From an uncultured Prevotella sp. (GTDB lineage Bacteria; Bacteroidota; Bacteroidia; Bacteroidales; Bacteroidaceae): 8,024 nt of DNA. Both the position numbers and the translations under genes were made by a program. How positions within the stretch are numbered: position 1 is the first letter of the stretch; every line of letters begins with the position of its first letter. The DNA lies in assembly GCA_937874345.1 (NCBI GenBank), contig CALNBT010000225.1:1-8024 (forward strand), written 5' to 3'. The notes beneath the pieces are model-generated. The model saw nothing but the letters and a program-made list of their open reading frames with translations. It ran no database searches and was not told the DNA's origin. This document shows, one piece after another, positions 7,370 through 8,024 of the stretch.

Positions 7370-8024
7370 TGTCCATTAAATCGTTTTTTCTGAAAAAAGC
7401 GGATACCTTTAAACAAGGGATTCTTGCTCTCCAATAAGCAAGCTTCGATAATCAAAATCAACAATGCCAAGATTGCAAAAGCTTGAAATTGCTCATTATA
7501 TTCACTATATATCAAACTATTTGTTTCTCCCTTTTGGAGTTTTGTCAGTTCATTATTCAAGCGTTTCTGTGCATCATTGGTGTTGTTAACATGGATATAA
7601 GTTCCATGACCTGCCTTAGCTACCTCTTGACACATATTCTCATTCAAAGCTGTCATCACTGTTTGTCCTGAATTATCTTTCAAATATTCACCATTACCAA
7701 ATGGGATTGGAGCGCCCTTCGTATCTCCAACGCCTAGAATAAAGACATTAATACCCTTCTTCCGAGCGTCTTCGGCCGCTTCTAAAGCGCCACCTTCTTG
7801 GTCTTCTCCATCAGTTATCAAGACTATAGCCCGTCCTATATTTGACTGTTGTGTAAAACTTTTCTCTGAGAGACTAATCGCTCTTGCAATGTCAGTTCCT
7901 TGCGTCGCAATAAGAGATGGGTCGGTATTTTGTAGGAACATCTTTGCACTGACATAATCACTCGTTATAGGAAGCTGAACGAAAGCATCACCAGCGAACA
8001 CCACCAAACCGATTTTATCATTCG
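7366..8024 (-). CDS. batB: BatB, membrane-anchored von Willebrand factor A protein; 5' end outside window
   Basis: Partial gene: the last 218 residues are present and the frame stays open to the right edge, entering as NDKIGLVVFAGDAF, an internal VWA-domain sequence. A TTG at 8005-8007 is an internal Leu codon, not a start. The VWA domain continues through QLPITSDYVSAK, a GTDI motif (Thr43 of the visible part, likely a MIDAS metal ligand), the LITDGEDQEGG strand (Asp71, likely second MIDAS ligand) and GINVFILGVG; the first MIDAS motif, DxSxS, would lie upstream. A single hydrophobic segment near the C-terminus (visible residues 179-197, FQAFAILALLILIIEACLL) anchors it in the inner membrane, followed by a short basic tail. 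BatA and BatB resemble each other; BatB is preferred because it directly precedes and overlaps batC by 4 bases. MoxR-type AAA+ proteins usually accompany this family and would be expected further right. Confidence 0.9.
   Translation of the reverse strand, partial: NDKIGLVVFAGDAFVQLPITSDYVSAKMFLQNTDPSLIATQGTDIARAISLSEKSFTQQSNIGRAIVLITDGEDQEGGALEAAEDARKKGINVFILGVGDTKGAPIPFGNGEYLKDNSGQTVMTALNENMCQEVAKAGHGTYIHVNNTNDAQKRLNNELTKLQKGETNSLIYSEYNEQFQAFAILALLILIIEACLLESKNPLFKGIRFFQKKRFNGQ

Noticed and set aside
8005..8007. TTG as the start of a short 213-residue VWA protein
   Set aside because: The frame stays open to the window edge and the upstream residues (NDKIG) are part of the conserved VWA fold, so this is an internal Leu codon of a truncated batB.
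1..8024. CRISPR arrays, tRNA or rRNA genes, insertion sequences, phage genes, attachment sites
   Set aside because: No direct-repeat arrays, clover-leaf candidates, transposase motifs or terminal inverted repeats were seen. Nearly all of the window is occupied by the seven conserved minus-strand genes.

Overview
The window looks like a conserved chromosomal segment from a Bacteroidota bacterium, most likely a Bacteroidales/Prevotella-type genome. The evidence is an AT-leaning base composition, a Bacteroides-type aerotolerance (bat) gene cluster, a DUF2027/Smr protein of a kind typical of Bacteroidales, a QueA with the long insert I associate with this phylum, and little recognisable Shine-Dalgarno sequence before starts. 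The genus assignment is inference.

All seven genes lie on the minus strand, so they read from right to left. First comes the 3' part of batB (7366 to beyond the right edge), overlapping batC (6659-7369) by 4 bases. Next is one long gene that carries both BatD and BatE (4025-6625). Downstream follow a PAP2-family membrane phosphatase (3306-4004), queA for queuosine biosynthesis (1984-3282), a DUF2027 protein with a C-terminal Smr domain (753-1919), and the 5' part of a glutamine-dependent NAD+ synthase (701 to beyond the left edge). Gaps are 20 to 64 bases and no stretch over 100 bases lacks a gene. The whole window could be one or two transcription units. The only terminator-like structure is a short hairpin after queA.

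The right half encodes an envelope complex. BatB is a membrane-anchored von Willebrand A protein, BatC an exported TPR protein with a Lys/Gln-rich tail, and BatDE is a multi-span protein with extracytoplasmic beta domains, TPRs and an SH3-like domain. The family was named from Bacteroides fragilis aerotolerance, but its biochemical role is unsettled. Its usual upstream partners (MoxR ATPase, DUF58 protein, BatA) would lie beyond the right edge. The left half is housekeeping: lipid phosphate hydrolysis, tRNA modification, a putative Smr nuclease-type protein and NAD synthesis.

Nothing here is clearly a new system. The points most worth a second look are the BatD-BatE fusion, whose topology is preserved and which has a possible internal signal-peptidase site; the TTG start of the phosphatase gene; and the shortened, altered motifs around the glutaminase active site of the NAD+ synthase.
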